Assembly (NCBI RefSeq): GCF_001864895.1
Contig: NZ_MJGO01000023.1
Location: forward strand, 381,411 to 445,410
Direction: 5' to 3'
DNA length: 64,000 nt
Source of the DNA: Curtobacterium sp. MCBA15_009
GTDB taxonomy: Bacteria; Actinomycetota; Actinomycetes; Actinomycetales; Microbacteriaceae
The notes under the pieces are model-generated. The model saw only the letters and a list, made by a program, of their open reading frames with translations. It had not been told where the DNA came from and made no database searches. A program made the position numbers and the translations under genes. Of this stretch, positions 8,412 to 17,135 are shown piece after piece (positions within the stretch are counted from its first letter, which is position 1; each line of letters begins with the position of its first letter).

Positions 8412-9154
8412 GCGACGGCGGCTGCGATGTCGTCCGCGTGCTGCTCGATCCAGGCGACGTCGGCGCGGTACAGGTCCGCGTGTCCGTGCTCGAGGTCGCT
8501 GGTGAACTTCGGGTTGCCGGCGGCGGCCTCGGTCTCGATGGTGGTGACCATCGCGACGAGCGACGCGGTCATGGTCTGCACGAGGACGCCACGGGACCGG
8601 TCGTCGAGGCCGTAGGCGCGGCAGAACTCGGCGGCGCGGGCGAGCCGGTCCGCCAGGTGCGGTGCCGTCGCCCCCTCGACCTGGCCGGTCGTGAACGGCG
8701 CGAAGCGGTACACGGCGCTCGCGACGTCCCAGACCCGGGGGCCGGGGTGCGCGGTGTCGAAGTCGATGAGGCCCACCGCGGCGATACCGTCGTAGACGCA
8801 GTTGTACGGGGCGAAGTCGCCGTGCACGATCGTCTCGACGGGGGCGCGCTCCGCCTGGGACCACACGTCGGCGTCGGGGTCGCGCGGGTAGCTCGCCGCG
8901 GCGTCGTGGTACTGCCGGAGCAGGCGGGCGCTGGTGACGAGGGCGGCTTCGCCGGCGACGTCCTCGGTCCAGGGGTAATCGCCGGCGACGCCCGGGACGA
9001 ACGAGACGGTCTCGAGGACGTCGCCGAGTGCGATGGGTTCCGGCGCGGCCACGAACCCCTGCTCGTGCAGGTGTGCGAGCAGGCGGTGGACGGTCGGCGT
9101 CCACGGCCCGGCCGGCCGGTGGACCCGGTCGTCGGTCCTGGTGATCCGCTCCAT
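8408..9154 (-). CDS. Aminoglycoside phosphotransferase-like small-molecule kinase
   Basis: A 248-aa protein of the APH/choline kinase fold. The Brenner motif is clear: VHGDFAPYN at 110-118 with catalytic Asp113 and Asn118. The metal-binding LIDFD (129-133) follows. The N-terminal lobe is short compared with the usual 300 aa, and no Gly-rich nucleotide loop is obvious. The substrate is unknown: these families also phosphorylate sugars, choline and macrolides, so resistance should not be assumed. It heads a two-gene operon with the AlkZ-like gene (4-bp overlap). The ATG at 9154 has AGGAGG-type pairing just upstream. Confidence 0.87.
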   Translation of the reverse strand: MERITRTDDRVHRPAGPWTPTVHRLLAHLHEQGFVAAPEPIALGDVLETVSFVPGVAGDYPWTEDVAGEAALVTSARLLRQYHDAAASYPRDPDADVWSQAERAPVETIVHGDFAPYNCVYDGIAAVGLIDFDTAHPGPRVWDVASAVYRFAPFTTGQVEGATAPHLADRLARAAEFCRAYGLDDRSRGVLVQTMTASLVAMVTTIETEAAAGNPKFTSDLEHGHADLYRADVAWIEQHADDIAAAVA

Positions 9155-9276
9155 GGGGGAACCTCCTGTTGTGACGTCTCCGTTGACGTGGAGGCCACAG
9201 TACCGACCGTGGACGCGCCGTGTGACGTCGGCGGTGTAAACAGCGTGTGACGGTCGGCGGCGGCGCGCGGGGTCGG

Positions 9277-10170
9277 TCAGGAGCGGTCGCGGATCCAGGA
9301 GGGTCCGTGCACCACCGCGCCGATCGCTCCGACCCGCGCGCGGAGCTCGCGGTCCGCGGTGACCACGACGACGGGGCCGTCGCCGGCGCTGACGGCGGCC
9401 CGGGCGGCCTCGACGATCGCGTCGTCACCGGAGCCGGTGGCCCGCACGACCGCGAGTCGCGCGGGGTCCTCGGCGGTGGTGTCGCGGGCGGCACCCTCGA
9501 GCACGACCGTCCAGCGCGGCCACCACCGGGCGAACGGCAGGTCGAGCGCCTCGGCGGGCAGCCCGGCCGCGGCGAGCGCCGACACCGACGACAGCAGGCG
9601 CTCGGCCGCGCCGGGGCGGTCCCGCCACCAGCCGTCCGGGACGCTGCCGACGACGTTCGCCGCGTCCACGACCACGTGCGGGGTCGTGGTGATCACGGCG
9701 CGCAGCGCGGGCCACGACGCCCCGAAGCCGGGGTGCAGCGGCAGGTCCTCGACCTGGTCGACGGGGACCCAGTCCAGTGCGAGGCTCTCGCGGTCGGCGA
9801 TGACCGGTTCGAACGGACGGGCGGCGCGCCCCACGACGGTCGTGTACGTCCAGAACCCCAGGTCGAGCAGCGCGGTGTGCCGCAGGTCGATGCCGTCCTC
9901 GGGGACGCCGGCCTCCTCCGCCGACTCCCGGAGTGCCGCGGTGACGGCGTCCTCGTCCTGGTGGCGTGCCCCGCCGGGGATGCCCCAGGTGCCCCCGTGG
10001 TGGCTCCACTCGACGCGGTGCTGCAGGAGCACCCGGCCGTCGCCGTCGTCGACGAGCAGTCCGGCGGCGCCGAAGCGTCCCCACGCCTTGGTGCCGTCGG
10101 GGCCGATCGACCAGGCGTCGCCGGGGTCGCGGGGGCCGGGCGGGGGCCCGGGAGGCGTTGCATCTGGCAC
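9277..10170 (-). CDS. NUDIX hydrolase fused to a NYN/YacP-like domain
   Basis: A 297-aa two-domain protein (start GTG at 10170). Residues 30-150 are a NUDIX domain with an intact box at 67-89, pattern G-x5-E-x7-REUxEExGU (RESAEEAG visible). From about 165 a second domain starts with [18 protein letters not shown] and ends with [15 protein letters not shown]. That fits a NYN/PIN-like nuclease fold of the YacP kind, with Asp169 and Asn172 as candidate acidic-site residues. The start is placed before the TPP riboswitch of the divergent thi operon; upstream in-frame starts would run into it. Possible roles are nucleotide sanitising or RNA-end processing; the substrate is unknown. Confidence 0.85.
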   Translation of the reverse strand: MPDATPPGPPPGPRDPGDAWSIGPDGTKAWGRFGAAGLLVDDGDGRVLLQHRVEWSHHGGTWGIPGGARHQDEDAVTAALRESAEEAGVPEDGIDLRHTALLDLGFWTYTTVVGRAARPFEPVIADRESLALDWVPVDQVEDLPLHPGFGASWPALRAVITTTPHVVVDAANVVGSVPDGWWRDRPGAAERLLSSVSALAAAGLPAEALDLPFARWWPRWTVVLEGAARDTTAEDPARLAVVRATGSGDDAIVEAARAAVSAGDGPVVVVTADRELRARVGAIGAVVHGPSWIRDRS

Positions 10171-10242
10171 GGTCCAAGCCTGGCACACGGTGCCCCGGAC
10201 GGGCCTCGGAGTGGTCACCGGACGTCGTGTACGGTGTCGACC

Positions 10243-10316
10243 GAGACACGGGGTGCCGCATCCAGCGGCTGAGATCACACCCGTCGAACCTGCTCGAGCT
10301 CGTACTCGCGAAGGGA
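10243..10316 (+). promoter_or_regulatory. TPP riboswitch (THI element)
   Basis: The conserved core is easy to read: acacggggtgcc, then ggctgaga at 10267-10274, cgaacctg at 10285-10292, and gtactcgcgaaggga ending at 10316. The Shine-Dalgarno-like aaggga at 10311-10316 lies in the 3' end of the element, 6 nt before the thiM ATG at 10323. TPP binding is therefore expected to hide the ribosome site, giving translational control. Confidence 0.95.
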
Positions 10317-10322
10317 TCGTCC

Positions 10323-11171
10323 ATGGAGAACGCTGCGCCCTCCCCTGCCTGGGCCCACCGAACCGCCGAACTGCTCGAGGCCGTCCGTGCCCGGGCCCCG
10401 CTGGTGCAGTGCATCACGAACACCGTGGTGCAGAACGTCACGGCGAACGTGCTGCTCGCGCTCGGGGCCTCGCCCGCGATGGTCGACGTGGCGACCGAGG
10501 CCGGGCCGTTCGCCCGGGTCGCCGACGCCCTGCTGGTGAACACCGGCACCCCGCACGCGGAGCCCCGGGTCGCCGCACTCGAGGCGGTGCACGCCGCCCG
10601 TGACGCGGGCACCCCGTGGGTCCTCGACCCGGTGGCCGTCGGCTCGCTGCCGGTGCGGACCGACCTGGCGCGCGAGCTGCTCGCGCTGCACCCGACGGTG
10701 CTCCGCGGCAACGCCTCCGAGGTCCTCGCCCTGCTCGGCGACTCGGCCGGTGGCCGCGGGGTCGACAGCACCGTGGGCACGGAGGACGCCCGGGTCGCGT
10801 CCGTCGCTGCTTCGGACGGGAGGCTCGTGGCCGCGGTGGCTGTGTCGGGAGCGGTCGACCTGCTGGTCGCGCCCGGCATCGGTGTGGTCCGGGTCGCGAA
10901 CGGCACCGACCTGCTGACGCGGATCACCGGTGGCGGGTGCGCGCTCGGCGCGGTCGTCGCCGCGTTCGCATCGGTGGTGCCGGACGAGCCGGGAGCGGCG
11001 GCCGTCGCCGCGACCGCGGTGCACACGATCGCCGCGGAGCTCGCCGCTCGCCAGGCCGGGGGTCCCGGAACCTTCCAGCCGCTGTTCCTCGACCGGCTGG
11101 CGTCGCTCACCCCGGAGGACGTCGTGCGGACGGCGCGGATCACGGTCGAGACGCCCGGGGTCGCGGCGTGA
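10323..11171 (+). CDS. thiM: Hydroxyethylthiazole kinase
   Basis: ThiM phosphorylates 4-methyl-5-(2-hydroxyethyl)thiazole, the salvage branch of thiamine synthesis. The 282-aa length is typical. Motifs: [20 protein letters not shown] near residue 26, [24 protein letters not shown], and [11 protein letters not shown] with the catalytic Cys206. The start ATG follows the riboswitch's aaggga. It is the first gene of thiM-thiE-thiD/tenA and overlaps thiE by GTGA. Expression should fall when TPP is plentiful. Confidence 0.96.
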   Translation: MENAAPSPAWAHRTAELLEAVRARAPLVQCITNTVVQNVTANVLLALGASPAMVDVATEAGPFARVADALLVNTGTPHAEPRVAALEAVHAARDAGTPWVLDPVAVGSLPVRTDLARELLALHPTVLRGNASEVLALLGDSAGGRGVDSTVGTEDARVASVAASDGRLVAAVAVSGAVDLLVAPGIGVVRVANGTDLLTRITGGGCALGAVVAAFASVVPDEPGAAAVAATAVHTIAAELAARQAGGPGTFQPLFLDRLASLTPEDVVRTARITVETPGVAA

Positions 11172-11923
11172 CCGCCGCGACGGGCGTCGGCGTCTACCTG
11201 GTGACCGACGGCGCCCTGGCCGACCGGCACGGCACCGGCGTGCTCGGGGTCGTCCGCGCCGCGGTGCGCGCCGGGGTCCGGATCGTGCAGGTGCGGGACA
11301 AGGACGCCTCGGCGCGGGACCTGCTCGCCCTGACCGCCGCGGTGGCCGACGCCGTCGGGGACCGCGCGACCGTCGTCGTCGACGACCGGCTCGACGTCGC
11401 CCTCGCGGCCCGGCACGCGGGTCACCGGGTCGCGGGCGTGCACCTCGGCCAGTCGGACGTCCCCGTCACGGCCGCCCGTGCCCTGCTCGGAGCGGACGCC
11501 CACGTGGGCCTCACTGCGAACACGCTCGCGCACCTGGCTGCCGTCGAGCGACTCCCCCGCGGCACCGTGGACCTGCTGGGCGTCGGCGTCGTGCACCCCA
11601 CGGCGACGAAGGCCGACCACCCGCCGGCCCTCGGCCACGACGGGTTCGCCCGGCTGGCTGCCGCCACCGACCTGCCGTGCGTGGCGATCGGTGGGGTGAC
11701 CCTCGACGACGTCGCGCCGCTCCGGGCAGCCGGTGCCGCGGGTGTGGCAGTCGTCTCGGGGATCTGCGCCGCGGCCGACCCCGGGTCCGCCGCGGCGGCG
11801 TACGTGGCGGCATGGGGCGGTGCGTCCGGTCCGGGTCCCGACCACGCGGCGGGGGCGGGCCGGTCCGCGGGGGCCGTGTCGGGCCTCCCGTCCGACGCCA
11901 CACGCCACGAGGCGGACGCATGA
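11168..11923 (+). CDS. thiE: Thiamine phosphate synthase
   Basis: ThiE joins HMP-pyrophosphate with thiazole phosphate to make thiamine monophosphate. Visible motifs are [21 protein letters not shown] (pyrophosphate-binding Arg-Asp-Lys), [19 protein letters not shown] and [11 protein letters not shown]. It has 251 aa; the final 35 residues are a Gly/Ala/Asp-rich tail beyond the usual barrel. The GTG at 11168 overlaps the thiM stop, and its own stop overlaps the thiD ATG. All three are translated as one unit. Confidence 0.95.
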   Translation: MTAATGVGVYLVTDGALADRHGTGVLGVVRAAVRAGVRIVQVRDKDASARDLLALTAAVADAVGDRATVVVDDRLDVALAARHAGHRVAGVHLGQSDVPVTAARALLGADAHVGLTANTLAHLAAVERLPRGTVDLLGVGVVHPTATKADHPPALGHDGFARLAAATDLPCVAIGGVTLDDVAPLRAAGAAGVAVVSGICAAADPGSAAAAYVAAWGGASGPGPDHAAGAGRSAGAVSGLPSDATRHEADA

Positions 11924-13431
11924 GCGTCCCCCGGGTGCTGAGCATCGCCGGGACCGACCCGACGGGCGGGGCCGGGATGCAGGCGGACCTCAAGGCGATC
12001 GCCGCGCACGACGGGTACGGCATGGGGGTCGTGACGGCGCTCGTCGCGCAGAACACGCACGGGGTGCGCTCGGTGCACGTGCCGGACGTCGGGTTCCTGC
12101 GGGAGCAGCTCGACGCGGTGTCGGACGACGTCGTGGTCGACGCGGTGAAGATCGGGATGCTCGGCACCGCCGACGTCGTGCGGGTCGTGACGGACTGGCT
12201 GCGGGAGCACCGGCCGCCGGTGGTCGTCGTCGACCCCGTGATGGTGGCGACGAGCGGGGACCGGCTGCTCGACGAGGACGCCGCGTCGGCCGTGGGGGCG
12301 TTGTTCGCGCTCGCCGACCTGGTGACGCCGAACCGGGCCGAGCTCGTCGTGCTGGCGGAGCTGGCCGGTGCGCCGGGGACGGCGTCGCCGGCGTCGTCGT
12401 CTTCGTCTTCGTCGTCGTCGTCGTCGTCTTCGTCGTCGCTGGCGGCGGCTCGTGCCGTGGCGGCGCGGTGGGACGTCCTGGTGCTGGCGAAGGGCGGGCA
12501 CGACGAGGGGCCGACCTCGGACGACGTGCTCGTGGCACCGGACGGCAGCGCGCGGGTGTTCACCGGGCCGCGGGTCGCGACGACGAACACGCACGGCACG
12601 GGGTGCTCGCTGTCCAGCGCGATCGCGACGCTCGCCGCGCGGCACGGCGACTGGGAACTCGCGGTCGGGGTGGCGAAGGAGTGGCTCACGGCGGCGCTCC
12701 GCGGCGCCGACGCACTGGCGGTGGGGAGCGGCAACGGCCCGGTCGACCACGGCGCGCAGGCACGGGCGGCCCTGCCGACGCTGTCGTACACGGACGTGTG
12801 GTGGGCGGACGCGGCACCGGTGCTGCAGGAGACGATCGACTGCGCCTTCCTGGTGGGGCTCCGCGACGGCACGCTCGAGCCGGAGGTGTTCGCGGGCTAC
12901 CTGGCGCAGGACGTCCACTACCTGCGGGCGTACGAGCGGCACCTGGCGGCGCTCGCTGCGGCGTCCGGTCCGGGTGACGGTGCCGCTGCGTTCTGGGCGG
13001 CGGCCGCGCAGGGGTGCGCCGACGAGGCCCGCGACCTGCACCACCGACGGCTCGCCGGCTCCCACGCCGACGACCCCGTTCACCCCACGTGCGCCGGGTA
13101 CCTCGCACACCTGCAGCAGGCCGCCGACTCCGGGTCACCCGCGGTGCTCGCCGCCGCGGTGCTGCCGTGCTTCCGGGTCTACGCCTGGGTCGGGTCCCGG
13201 CTCGGGGCCGCTCCGGACGGGCACGCCTTCGCCGACTGGATCACGGCCTACGGGGACCCGGGGTTCGCCGCGGCGAGCGCCGAGGCGACCCGGCTCGTCG
13301 AGGACCTGGCGCGTGCGGCGACCCCCGACGAGCGGGGGCGGATGGCGCGGGCGTTCCGGCGATCGGTGGCGTGGGAGCTCGCGTTCTTCCGGATGCCGAC
13401 CGCTGCTGCCGACGTCCCGGTCCCACGCTGA
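11920..13431 (+). CDS. thiD: Bifunctional HMP(-P) kinase ThiD fused to TenA/thiaminase II
   Basis: A 503-aa fusion. Residues 1-270 are ThiD (SIAGTDPTGGAGMQADLKA, LAKGGH, and GTGCSLSSAI with catalytic Cys229), phosphorylating hydroxymethylpyrimidine and its phosphate. Residues about 285-495 are TenA (DCAFLVGLRDGTLEPEVFAG, LPCFRVYAWVG with Cys417, and VAWELAFFRMP with Glu486), the aminopyrimidine/thiamine salvage hydrolase. Both TenA catalytic residues are kept. A run of 15 serines interrupts ThiD before its second half. ATGA overlap with thiE; gaggcgg precedes the ATG. The fusion channels pyrimidine salvage into the thiM-thiE pathway. Confidence 0.95.
   Translation: MSVPRVLSIAGTDPTGGAGMQADLKAIAAHDGYGMGVVTALVAQNTHGVRSVHVPDVGFLREQLDAVSDDVVVDAVKIGMLGTADVVRVVTDWLREHRPPVVVVDPVMVATSGDRLLDEDAASAVGALFALADLVTPNRAELVVLAELAGAPGTASPASSSSSSSSSSSSSSSLAAARAVAARWDVLVLAKGGHDEGPTSDDVLVAPDGSARVFTGPRVATTNTHGTGCSLSSAIATLAARHGDWELAVGVAKEWLTAALRGADALAVGSGNGPVDHGAQARAALPTLSYTDVWWADAAPVLQETIDCAFLVGLRDGTLEPEVFAGYLAQDVHYLRAYERHLAALAAASGPGDGAAAFWAAAAQGCADEARDLHHRRLAGSHADDPVHPTCAGYLAHLQQAADSGSPAVLAAAVLPCFRVYAWVGSRLGAAPDGHAFADWITAYGDPGFAAASAEATRLVEDLARAATPDERGRMARAFRRSVAWELAFFRMPTAAADVPVPR
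12394..12438 (+). repeat. In-frame TCG/TCT microsatellite encoding 15 serines
   Basis: Fifteen consecutive Ser codons, only tcg and tct, lie inside thiD. The unit is a trinucleotide, so slippage changes length without shifting frame. The position corresponds to a loop between NRAELVVLAELAGAP and AAARAVAARWD, so the tract probably forms a flexible surface loop. Confidence 0.9.
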
Positions 13432-13479
13432 CGGACGGAGCTCCGGGCCGGGCCGGGCCGGGCCGGGTCCGGACCGCGG

Positions 13480-13989
13480 CTAGCGGGCGGCCGGGGGCAG
13501 CCGCACCAGCTCGACGGACAGGTCGGCGCCGTCCACCGTGCCGCGCATCCACGTGTGGTCCGGCTGCCGACGGCGGTCGGTGGGCGAGCCGGGGTTGAGC
13601 AGCCGCAGGCCGCCGGGCGCCACGGTGTCCCAGGGGATGTGCGAGTGGCCGAAGACCAGCACGTCGACGTCCGGGTACGCCTCGGTCATCCGGCGTTCCC
13701 GGCCGGTCGACGCCCCCGTCTCGTGCACCAGGGCGAACCGCAGGTCCTCGACCGGGAACCACGCCACGAGCGGCAGCCGGTCGTCGAACTCCGGGCCGTC
13801 GTTGTTGCCGCGGACGCCCTCGAAGCGGCGCGACCGCCCCTGCACGGCGTCGAGGGTCGCGACGTCGACCCAGTCCCCCGCGTGCACGACGAGGTCGGCG
13901 GCGTCGATGTCGGCCCACAACCCCGCGGGCAGGTCCTTCGCCCGCTTCGGCAGGTGCGTGTCGGACAGCAGGACGAACGACGTGGTCAC
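13480..13989 (-). CDS. YfcE/MJ0936-type metallophosphoesterase
   Basis: A 169-aa calcineurin-like phosphoesterase of the small YfcE family. The metal ligands are all visible: LLSDTHLP (Asp10, His12), VVHAGDW, VRGNNDGP, and VFGHSHIPW near the C-terminal third, followed by LLNPGSPTDRR. The GTG at 13989 overlaps the stop of the MarR gene by four bases. The substrate is unknown; relatives cleave phosphodiesters. The preceding MarR regulator may control the pair. Confidence 0.9.
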   Translation of the reverse strand: MTTSFVLLSDTHLPKRAKDLPAGLWADIDAADLVVHAGDWVDVATLDAVQGRSRRFEGVRGNNDGPEFDDRLPLVAWFPVEDLRFALVHETGASTGRERRMTEAYPDVDVLVFGHSHIPWDTVAPGGLRLLNPGSPTDRRRQPDHTWMRGTVDGADLSVELVRLPPAAR

Positions 13990-14456
13990 GAGTCGGTGCG
14001 CCCGGGCATCGGCAGGCCGGCCTCGTCGGCGGCGCCGAGCCGCTCGAGCAGGCCGGCGAGCAGCGCGATGTCGTCGTCGGACCAGTCGGCGAGGCGTTCC
14101 TCGAGCGCGTCGCGGTGCAGCTGCACGGACCGTTCGAGCGCGGCGCGGCCGTCGTCGGTCACCGCGAGCGGCTTCGCGTTGCCCGTCCCGCCGTCGAGCG
14201 TGCGGACGAGTCCCGCCGCGAGCAGCCCGGACAGCTGCCGCGAGATCGTCGACCGGTTCAGCCGCAGGTAGCGGGCGATGTCGATGGCCATGCAACCGGG
14301 GTGCTGCACGACGAAGTCGACGAGGGACTGGTCGACGACGCTCAGCACCAGTTCGGAGCCGCGTGCCCGGATGCTCGCGCGCCGCGTGATGCGGGCGAGT
14401 TCCGTGTAGGCGCGACCGATCTCGCTGTTGCGGACCTGGGAGCTCGGGTGGTCCAT
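13986..14456 (-). CDS. MarR-family transcriptional regulator
   Basis: A 156-aa winged-helix regulator. The HTH core reads MAIDIARYLRLNRSTISRQL, followed by LLAAGLVRTLDGGTGNAKPL (the wing) and a C-terminal dimer helix. The ATG at 14456 is preceded by ggagc at a good distance. The frame is open for another 72 nt upstream, but without a better ribosome site. It is co-translated with the phosphoesterase gene. Ligand and operator are not evident. Confidence 0.88.
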   Translation of the reverse strand: MDHPSSQVRNSEIGRAYTELARITRRASIRARGSELVLSVVDQSLVDFVVQHPGCMAIDIARYLRLNRSTISRQLSGLLAAGLVRTLDGGTGNAKPLAVTDDGRAALERSVQLHRDALEERLADWSDDDIALLAGLLERLGAADEAGLPMPGRTDS

Positions 14457-14538
14457 GGAGGGCTCCAGCCTGTCTGTGCCGGCACCGGCCGGCGGTGTTC
14501 TCTCCTGCAACGGTACCGGCGGGGTCACCGGTACCGGG

Positions 14539-15000
14539 TCAGCGCCCCGCGGCCGCCGCCTGCAGCGCCGGGATGTCCAGCTTCACCATCTCCTGCATCG
14601 CGCGGAAGACCCGGGCGTTCGCCTCGGGGTCGCCGGAGCCGGCCATCAGGTCGCCCATCATCGACGGGGTCACCTGCCAGGACAGCCCCCACCGGTCCAC
14701 CAGCCACCCGCACGCGACCGGTCGGCCGCCGTCGGCGAGCAGGGCGTCCCACACCCGGTCGAGCTCGTCCTGCGTGTCGACGTCCACCTGGAACGACACC
14801 GCGTCGGAGTGCGGGTGGCCGGGTCCGCCGTCCATCGCCCGGTACGGCCGGCCGAGCAGCGTGAACTCGACGACGAGCGTCCGCCCCTCCGGTGTCGTGG
14901 CGATGCTGTCGATGCGGCTGTCGGGGAACAGGCCGACGTAGTACTCGGCGGCCTGGCGAGCCTGGTCGTCGAACCAGAGGAACGGGGTGATGGCGGGCAC
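14539..15000 (-). CDS. PhnB-like VOC-family protein
   Basis: A 153-aa protein of the PhnB/3-demethylubiquinone-methyltransferase-like group in the vicinal oxygen chelate superfamily. Motifs: ITPFLWFDDQARQAAEYYVG, LVVEFTLLGRPYRAMDGG, and the characteristic CGWLVDRWGLSWQVTP. A methyltransferase role is a historical name; the fold is a glyoxalase-type barrel and the substrate is unknown. The GTG at 15000 has gaaggggg about 8 nt upstream. It lies downstream of the GNAT gene on the same strand with a 23-bp gap. Confidence 0.85.
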   Translation of the reverse strand: MPAITPFLWFDDQARQAAEYYVGLFPDSRIDSIATTPEGRTLVVEFTLLGRPYRAMDGGPGHPHSDAVSFQVDVDTQDELDRVWDALLADGGRPVACGWLVDRWGLSWQVTPSMMGDLMAGSGDPEANARVFRAMQEMVKLDIPALQAAAAGR

Positions 15001-15023
15001 GGTGGCCCCCTTCTCGTGTCGGC

Positions 15024-15320
15024 TCAGTCCGCGGTGCCGCGGACGAGCAGGTGGGCCTTCTCGGGGTGGGCGTCGAACCACTCGCCGACGAACCAGCACA
15101 TCGGCACGATGCGCTTCGTGGTGGTGGTCTCGACCTCGGCGACGGCGTGCTCCACGAGCGCCGCCGCGTAGCCGTGGCCCCGGTGCGCGGGAACCGTGTA
15201 CGTGTGCGGGAACGCGATCGCGTCCCCGTTCTCGCGGTGGTCGAGGACGCTCACGAGTGCGCCGTCGACGTACATCGCCCAGCGCTGCCGGTCGGTCTCG
15301 TTGCGGAACTCGTGGGACAT
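15024..15320 (-). CDS. Small GNAT N-acetyltransferase (YjdJ/Gcn5-like)
   Basis: A 98-aa minimal GNAT of the GCN5-like short family. It starts FRNETDRQRWAMYVDGALV, has the beta-bulge segment IAFPHTYTVPAHRGHGYAAA (the acetyl-CoA loop RGHGYA), and ends with ALVEHAVAEVE and MCWFVGEWFDAHPE. The usual Cys of the family is present in MCWF. Substrate unknown. The ATG at 15320 is the natural start. It probably shares a transcript with the VOC gene downstream. Confidence 0.88.
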   Translation of the reverse strand: MSHEFRNETDRQRWAMYVDGALVSVLDHRENGDAIAFPHTYTVPAHRGHGYAAALVEHAVAEVETTTTKRIVPMCWFVGEWFDAHPEKAHLLVRGTAD

Positions 15321-15372
15321 GCCGCCATCATGCTCCGGGGAATGCCGACCCGTCCGCCGTGTTGCACTCGGC

Positions 15373-16008
15373 ATGACCACCATCGGCATCATCGGCGCAG
15401 GCAACATCGGATCCCAGCTCGCACGGCTCGCCGTGCGGAACGGCCACCAGGTCGTCATCGCGAACTCCCGCGGACCGGAGACGCTCTCCGACCTCGTGGG
15501 CGAGCTCGGCGACGGCGCACGTGCCGCCACCCGCGACGAGGCCGCAGCCGCGGGCGACATCGTCGTCGTGACGGTCCCCCTCGGCGCGATCGACACGATC
15601 CCGGCCGAGCCGCTCGCCGGCAAGGTCGTCATCGACACGAACAACTACTACCCGCAGCGCGACGGTCAGATCGCCGCCCTCGACGAGGGCCGCACGACGA
15701 CCGCGCAGATGCTGCAGGACCGGCTGCCCGGCGCACGGGTCGTCAAGGCGTTCAACCACATCGGCGCCGCCGACCTCACCGGCCACGCCACGCCGGCCGG
15801 CACGCCCGACCGCCGCGCCCTCGTGGTCGCCGGCGACGACGCCGAGGCGAAGCAGGTCGTCACCGACCTCATCGACGCGTTCGGGTTCGACGTCGTCGAC
15901 GCGGGTCCCCTGGCGGACAGCTGGCGCATCGAGCGGGACACCCCCGGCTACGGCCCCCGTCTGACGGCCGAGCAGCTCCGCGACGCCCTGGCAGCAGCCA
16001 CGCGCTGA
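15373..16008 (+). CDS. NADPH-dependent F420 reductase-like oxidoreductase
   Basis: A 211-aa Rossmann protein of the F420H2:NADP oxidoreductase-like (NADP_oxido_coenz F420) family. The dinucleotide loop is GIIGAGNIGSQLARLAV, followed by ANSRGPETL, where Ser-Arg suits the NADPH 2'-phosphate. Further landmarks are VIDTNNYYPQRDG and VKAFNHIGAADL. Many actinobacterial members act without F420, so the electron partner is open. It is divergent from the GNAT gene; a strong GC hairpin follows its stop. Confidence 0.88.
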   Translation: MTTIGIIGAGNIGSQLARLAVRNGHQVVIANSRGPETLSDLVGELGDGARAATRDEAAAAGDIVVVTVPLGAIDTIPAEPLAGKVVIDTNNYYPQRDGQIAALDEGRTTTAQMLQDRLPGARVVKAFNHIGAADLTGHATPAGTPDRRALVVAGDDAEAKQVVTDLIDAFGFDVVDAGPLADSWRIERDTPGYGPRLTAEQLRDALAAATR

Positions 16009-16021
16009 CCCGACCGACGTC

Positions 16022-16057
16022 CGCCCCGGTCCGACCGTCGACGGCCGGGCCGGGGCG
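16022..16057. terminator. Bidirectional GC hairpin terminator
   Basis: A 12-bp stem (16022-16033 with 16046-16057, one G-T pair) with a 12-nt loop that is itself palindromic (ccgtcgacgg). It sits between two convergent genes that end at 16008 and 16066. No T tract, as is common in high-GC actinobacteria. Confidence 0.65.
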
Positions 16058-16065
16058 CACACGCG

Positions 16066-17034
16066 TCAGGCGCGGTCGAACAGGACCGTCATGTCGGCGA
16101 TGTCGTCCTCGGAGGGGGTCCACGTCGTCCCCGCCTCGACGTTCTGCGTGATCTGCTCCGGCTTCGTCGCCCCGGCGATCACGCTCGACAGCCCCGGCTG
16201 CGCGAGCAACCACGCGAAGGTCGCCTGCAGCATCGTCACGCCACGCTCGTCGCAGAAGCGCTGGTAGTCCTCGAGGACCTCCCACGGCGCGTCCTCGAGG
16301 ACCTGCGGCTTCGAGGTCGTCAGCCGCCCGTCCGACGGGCCGCCGGACCGCGTGTACTTGCCGGTGAGCAGGCCGTTGTACAGCGGGAAGTACGGCAGGA
16401 ACCCGAGCGCGTAGGCACGGACCGCGGGCAGCACCTCGGCCTCGACCTGCCGCGCCAGCGGGCTGTACTCGTCCTGCGCCGACACGAACGGCGTCGTCCC
16501 GGCGATCGACGCGGTCAGTTCGGCCTCGGCGATCTGCCACCCGGCGAAGTTCGAGTGCCCGACGTAGCGGATCTTGCCCTCGCGCACCAGCTCGTCGAGG
16601 ACGGACAGGGTCTCCTCGATCGGCGTCACGTCGTCGGGGCGGTGCATCTGGTACAGGTCGATCCAGTCGGTGCCGAGGCGTCGCAGCGAGGACTCGACGG
16701 CGAGCCGCACGTACCGGCGGGACCCCCGCACGCCCCAGTCCGGACCGTTCGCACCCTGCATGTCCATGCCGAACTTCGTCGCCAGGACGACCTCGTCGCG
16801 CCGCCCGGCGATCGACCGGCCGAGCATCTCCTCGGACATGCCCGGCGCCCCGCCGTAGACGTCCGCGGTGTCGAAGAGGGTGACCCCGGCGTCCAGGGCG
16901 GCCCGCACGACGGCGTCGGTCCCCTCCTGCGACTCCGACGCGGTCCCGCGCCTGCCGAAGTTGTTGCAGCCGAGGCCGACGGTGGAGACGACGAGTCCCG
17001 AGGGACCGAGCGGGCGGTGTTCGATTCCGGTCAT
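16066..17034 (-). CDS. Aldo/keto reductase
   Basis: A 322-aa NADPH-dependent aldo/keto reductase of the YajO/IolS-like group. The tetrad regions are readable: TLFDTADVYGG (Asp, Tyr), VVLATKFG (Lys) and DLYQMHRPD (His). Downstream are IRYVGHSNFAGWQI, PYFPLYNGLLTGKY and SSVIAGATKPEQI, which binds the 2'-phosphate. The start is the ATG at 17034; a GTG directly before it is an alternative. Monocistronic and convergent with the F420-type reductase. Confidence 0.92.
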   Translation of the reverse strand: MTGIEHRPLGPSGLVVSTVGLGCNNFGRRGTASESQEGTDAVVRAALDAGVTLFDTADVYGGAPGMSEEMLGRSIAGRRDEVVLATKFGMDMQGANGPDWGVRGSRRYVRLAVESSLRRLGTDWIDLYQMHRPDDVTPIEETLSVLDELVREGKIRYVGHSNFAGWQIAEAELTASIAGTTPFVSAQDEYSPLARQVEAEVLPAVRAYALGFLPYFPLYNGLLTGKYTRSGGPSDGRLTTSKPQVLEDAPWEVLEDYQRFCDERGVTMLQATFAWLLAQPGLSSVIAGATKPEQITQNVEAGTTWTPSEDDIADMTVLFDRA

Positions 17035-17135
17035 CACCCGACCGTACCGGCGACCCCGGAACTGGGGCGGCGACTTTCCGAGGCAGCGCCGGTAGAACTG
17101 ATCGTGGATCACTCGACGGAAAAGGGAGCACCGCT

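Noticed and set aside
8408-9154. Antibiotic-resistance aminoglycoside kinase
   Set aside because: Only the general kinase motifs are seen, the N-lobe is short, and the gene is co-translated with a DNA glycosylase-like gene.
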